From the NCBI GenBank assembly GCA_028289455.1, contig JANQPN010000068.1:1-64000 (forward strand): 64,000 nucleotides of DNA. Reading direction: 5' to 3'. Position 1 is the first letter of the stretch. Each line of letters opens with the position of its first letter. Source of the stretch: Wenzhouxiangellaceae bacterium. GTDB taxonomy: Bacteria > Pseudomonadota > Gammaproteobacteria > Xanthomonadales > Wenzhouxiangellaceae. A model generated the notes under the pieces. The model did no database searches, was not told the origin of the DNA, and was given only the letters and a program-made list of their open reading frames with translations. Of this stretch, positions 62,690 to 64,000 are shown piece after piece. Both the position numbers and the translations under genes were made by a program.

Positions 62690-62830
62690 AGGCGTGTGTG
62701 ACTGCTTTCCAGTAGCTGTAGAGGGTCGATTCGGGGACATTTGAGATGTCTGAAGCAGGTGGCGGGACTACTTAAATCCGGTATTGCCGGACGCGCTCTC
62801 AGACAGGGCATTGGATAGTTACACAGAAGC

Positions 62831-62859
62831 TTGTAAGCTGGGTCACTTTCTGTTAGATT
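62831..62859 (+). promoter_or_regulatory. Promoter of the tRNA-Val gene
   Basis: TTGTAA (62831-62836) and TAGATT (62854-62859) lie 17 bp apart, placing the start near 62866, 8 bp before the tRNA. The hexamers are moderate matches. The transcript may continue into thrS. Confidence 0.5.
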
Positions 62860-62873
62860 TTCGCGGCTTGGCG

Positions 62874-62950
62874 GGGCGATTAGCTCAGTTGGTTAGAGCG
62901 CTGTCTTGACATGGCAGAGGTCACTGGTTCAAATCCAGTATCGCCCACCA
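62874..62950 (+). tRNA. tRNA-Val (anticodon GAC)
   Basis: A complete 77-nt cloverleaf with encoded CCA. The acceptor arms GGGCGAT and ATCGCCC pair fully, the D arm is TAGCTCAGTTGGTTAGAGC, the anticodon loop TTGACAT carries GAC, and the T arm contains GGTTCAAATCC. It decodes GUC/GUU. It lies 61 bp upstream of thrS, as in several other gammaproteobacteria. Confidence 0.95.
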
Positions 62951-63011
62951 TTATTACCCCAGACATTAGCCAGGCAACCGGGCCTGGCAGATTCCGTTAA
63001 GGAAAGATGAC

Positions 63012-64000
63012 ATGCCAGTAATCACGCTACCAGATGGCAGCACCCGACAATTTGCACAGCCGGTCAGCATTATGGATGTTGCTGCTGATATCGGACCAGG
63101 CCTCGCCAAGGCCACCTTGGCCGGTGAGGTTGATGGTGAGCTGTACGATGCCTCAGACATCATCAGTGACGACGTCAGCCTGCGTATTATTACCAGCAGG
63201 GATGATGAAGGTCTGGAGATTATCCGGCATTCCACCGCGCATCTGCTCGGGCAGGCAGTCAAACAGCTTTTCCCGGAAGCAAAAATGGTTATCGGCCCGG
63301 TTATCGATGATGGGTTTTACTATGACATCCAGCGTGATAAGCCTTTCACGCAGGAAGACCTGCCGAAAATCGAACAGCGCATGCGCGAGCTGTCTAAGCA
63401 GGATATCACTGTTGTAAAAACCGTCACGCCGCGGGATCAGGTAATCAATACGTTCAGCGAACGCGGTGAAGACTATAAACTTCGTCTGCTTGAAGACATG
63501 ACCGGTGTGGAATCCATGGGTCTGTATCAGCATGCCGAATATATTGATATGTGTCGCGGCCCGCATGTGCCGCATCACCGGTTTCTCGGCGCTTTCAAGC
63601 TGACCGCTCTATCCGGTTCATATTGGCGCGGAGACAGCAATAACGATCAGCTGCAGCGAATCTACGGCACCGCATGGCGAAATGATAAAGAACTGAAAGC
63701 TTATCTACAGCGGTTGGAAGAAGCGGAAAAACGTGACCACCGCAAGCTCGGCCAGCGACTGGACCTGTTTCATTTTGAGGAATGCGCTCCCGGTCAGCCG
63801 TTCTGGCACGATAAGGGCTGGACACTGTATTCGCTGCTGATGGATTACATGCGGCGCAAAGTGCGTGAGCACGGTTATATCGAAGTGCACACGCCCCAGG
63901 TCATGAGCGTGGATTTCTGGCAGTACACCGGACACTGGGATAAATACCGCGAGAATATGTTTGTCGTGGATGAGTCTGCAGACACTTCGTTCGCCCTGAA
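63012..64000 (+). CDS. thrS: Threonyl-tRNA synthetase (5' part, cut by window end)
   Basis: The first 329 codons of thrS are present. The TGS domain ([14 protein letters not shown] ... about 1-62), the editing domain with HSTAHLLGQ (His in the metal-binding HxxxH) and CRGPHV, and the start of the catalytic domain ([21 protein letters not shown]) are in order. It charges tRNA-Thr and edits Ser. The AAGGA site lies 8 bp before the ATG. The tRNA-Val is just upstream, and infC-rpmI-rplT usually follow in this order, outside the window. Confidence 0.95.
   Translation, partial: MPVITLPDGSTRQFAQPVSIMDVAADIGPGLAKATLAGEVDGELYDASDIISDDVSLRIITSRDDEGLEIIRHSTAHLLGQAVKQLFPEAKMVIGPVIDDGFYYDIQRDKPFTQEDLPKIEQRMRELSKQDITVVKTVTPRDQVINTFSERGEDYKLRLLEDMTGVESMGLYQHAEYIDMCRGPHVPHHRFLGAFKLTALSGSYWRGDSNNDQLQRIYGTAWRNDKELKAYLQRLEEAEKRDHRKLGQRLDLFHFEECAPGQPFWHDKGWTLYSLLMDYMRRKVREHGYIEVHTPQVMSVDFWQYTGHWDKYRENMFVVDESADTSFAL

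Noticed and set aside
1..64000. Search by eye for CRISPR arrays, insertion sequences, integrases, attachment sites and rRNA
   Set aside because: No regularly spaced repeats, transposase or integrase motifs, or rRNA segments were seen in the window.

Overview
The window is chromosomal DNA of moderate G+C from a gammaproteobacterium. The evidence is the tRNA-Val(GAC) directly followed by thrS, a 1160-residue dnaE, a hypoxanthine phosphoribosyltransferase next to a methylthioinosine-type phosphorylase, MipA/OmpV and DUF3019 envelope proteins, and secreted proteins ending in a DGFE motif of the kind seen in Xanthomonadales/Wenzhouxiangella/Marinicella-like bacteria. The genus cannot be fixed from the sequence. 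I saw no insertion sequence, prophage, CRISPR array or rRNA.

Layout. 1-2.2 kb: start of a secreted NHL/SMP-30-like protein, a stand-alone TrpF-like protein with a small exported partner, and a lipoprotein. 2.2-20.9 kb: the most striking region, one long plus-strand operon. It holds a HlyD adaptor, an ABC ATPase, five consecutive double-domain MacB/FtsX (ADOP-type) permeases, a second ABC ATPase, a GNAT acetyltransferase, a sigma-54-dependent response regulator and an NtrY-like kinase. It is headed by a near-consensus -24/-12 promoter, with a 16-bp palindrome about 120 bp upstream, and the promoter almost abuts the first start codon. I infer that the two-component system at the 3' end switches the operon on in response to an envelope signal or toxic compound. 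20.9-22.7 kb: a double-retropepsin protein and a membrane LytTR regulator, with tandem LytTR-like boxes in front of the retropepsin gene. 22.8-30 kb: GNAT, LysE exporter, Tat-exported intradiol dioxygenase, zinc alcohol dehydrogenase, a YjdF-like membrane protein, a dehydrogenase remnant, and a large secreted S8 protease.

30.2-36 kb: a minus-strand run of S9 peptidase, DUF885 lipoprotein, a SnoaL-like protein and a Tat-exported class V aminotransferase, probably an envelope peptide-processing unit. 36-42.6 kb: small conserved families (DUF4287/DUF5655, DUF1761, AraC, DUF6090, DUF2306), a DASS transporter, a DksA-like zinc-finger protein, GNAT and VOC proteins. 42.8-47.9 kb: a propeller/TraB-like fusion, the purine salvage pair, a VOC-DUF4199-membrane LuxR unit, and a SnoaL-like protein. 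48-51.5 kb: dnaE. 51.5-53.0 kb: an unrecognised cassette of promoter, structured leader with terminator, 21-residue ORF, 309-residue protein and 78-residue charged protein. 53.0-58.7 kb: MipA, DUF3019, an OmpR-type regulator and a kinase, then two tandem paralogous secreted proteins. 58.7-62.6 kb: a nitronate monooxygenase, and secreted BNR-repeat and FG-GAP proteins. 62.8-64 kb: tRNA-Val and thrS, cut by the window end.

The best candidates for an undescribed system are the five-permease sigma-54 export operon and the 51.5-53.0 kb cassette. Both are read from sequence and family knowledge only; no database search was possible.
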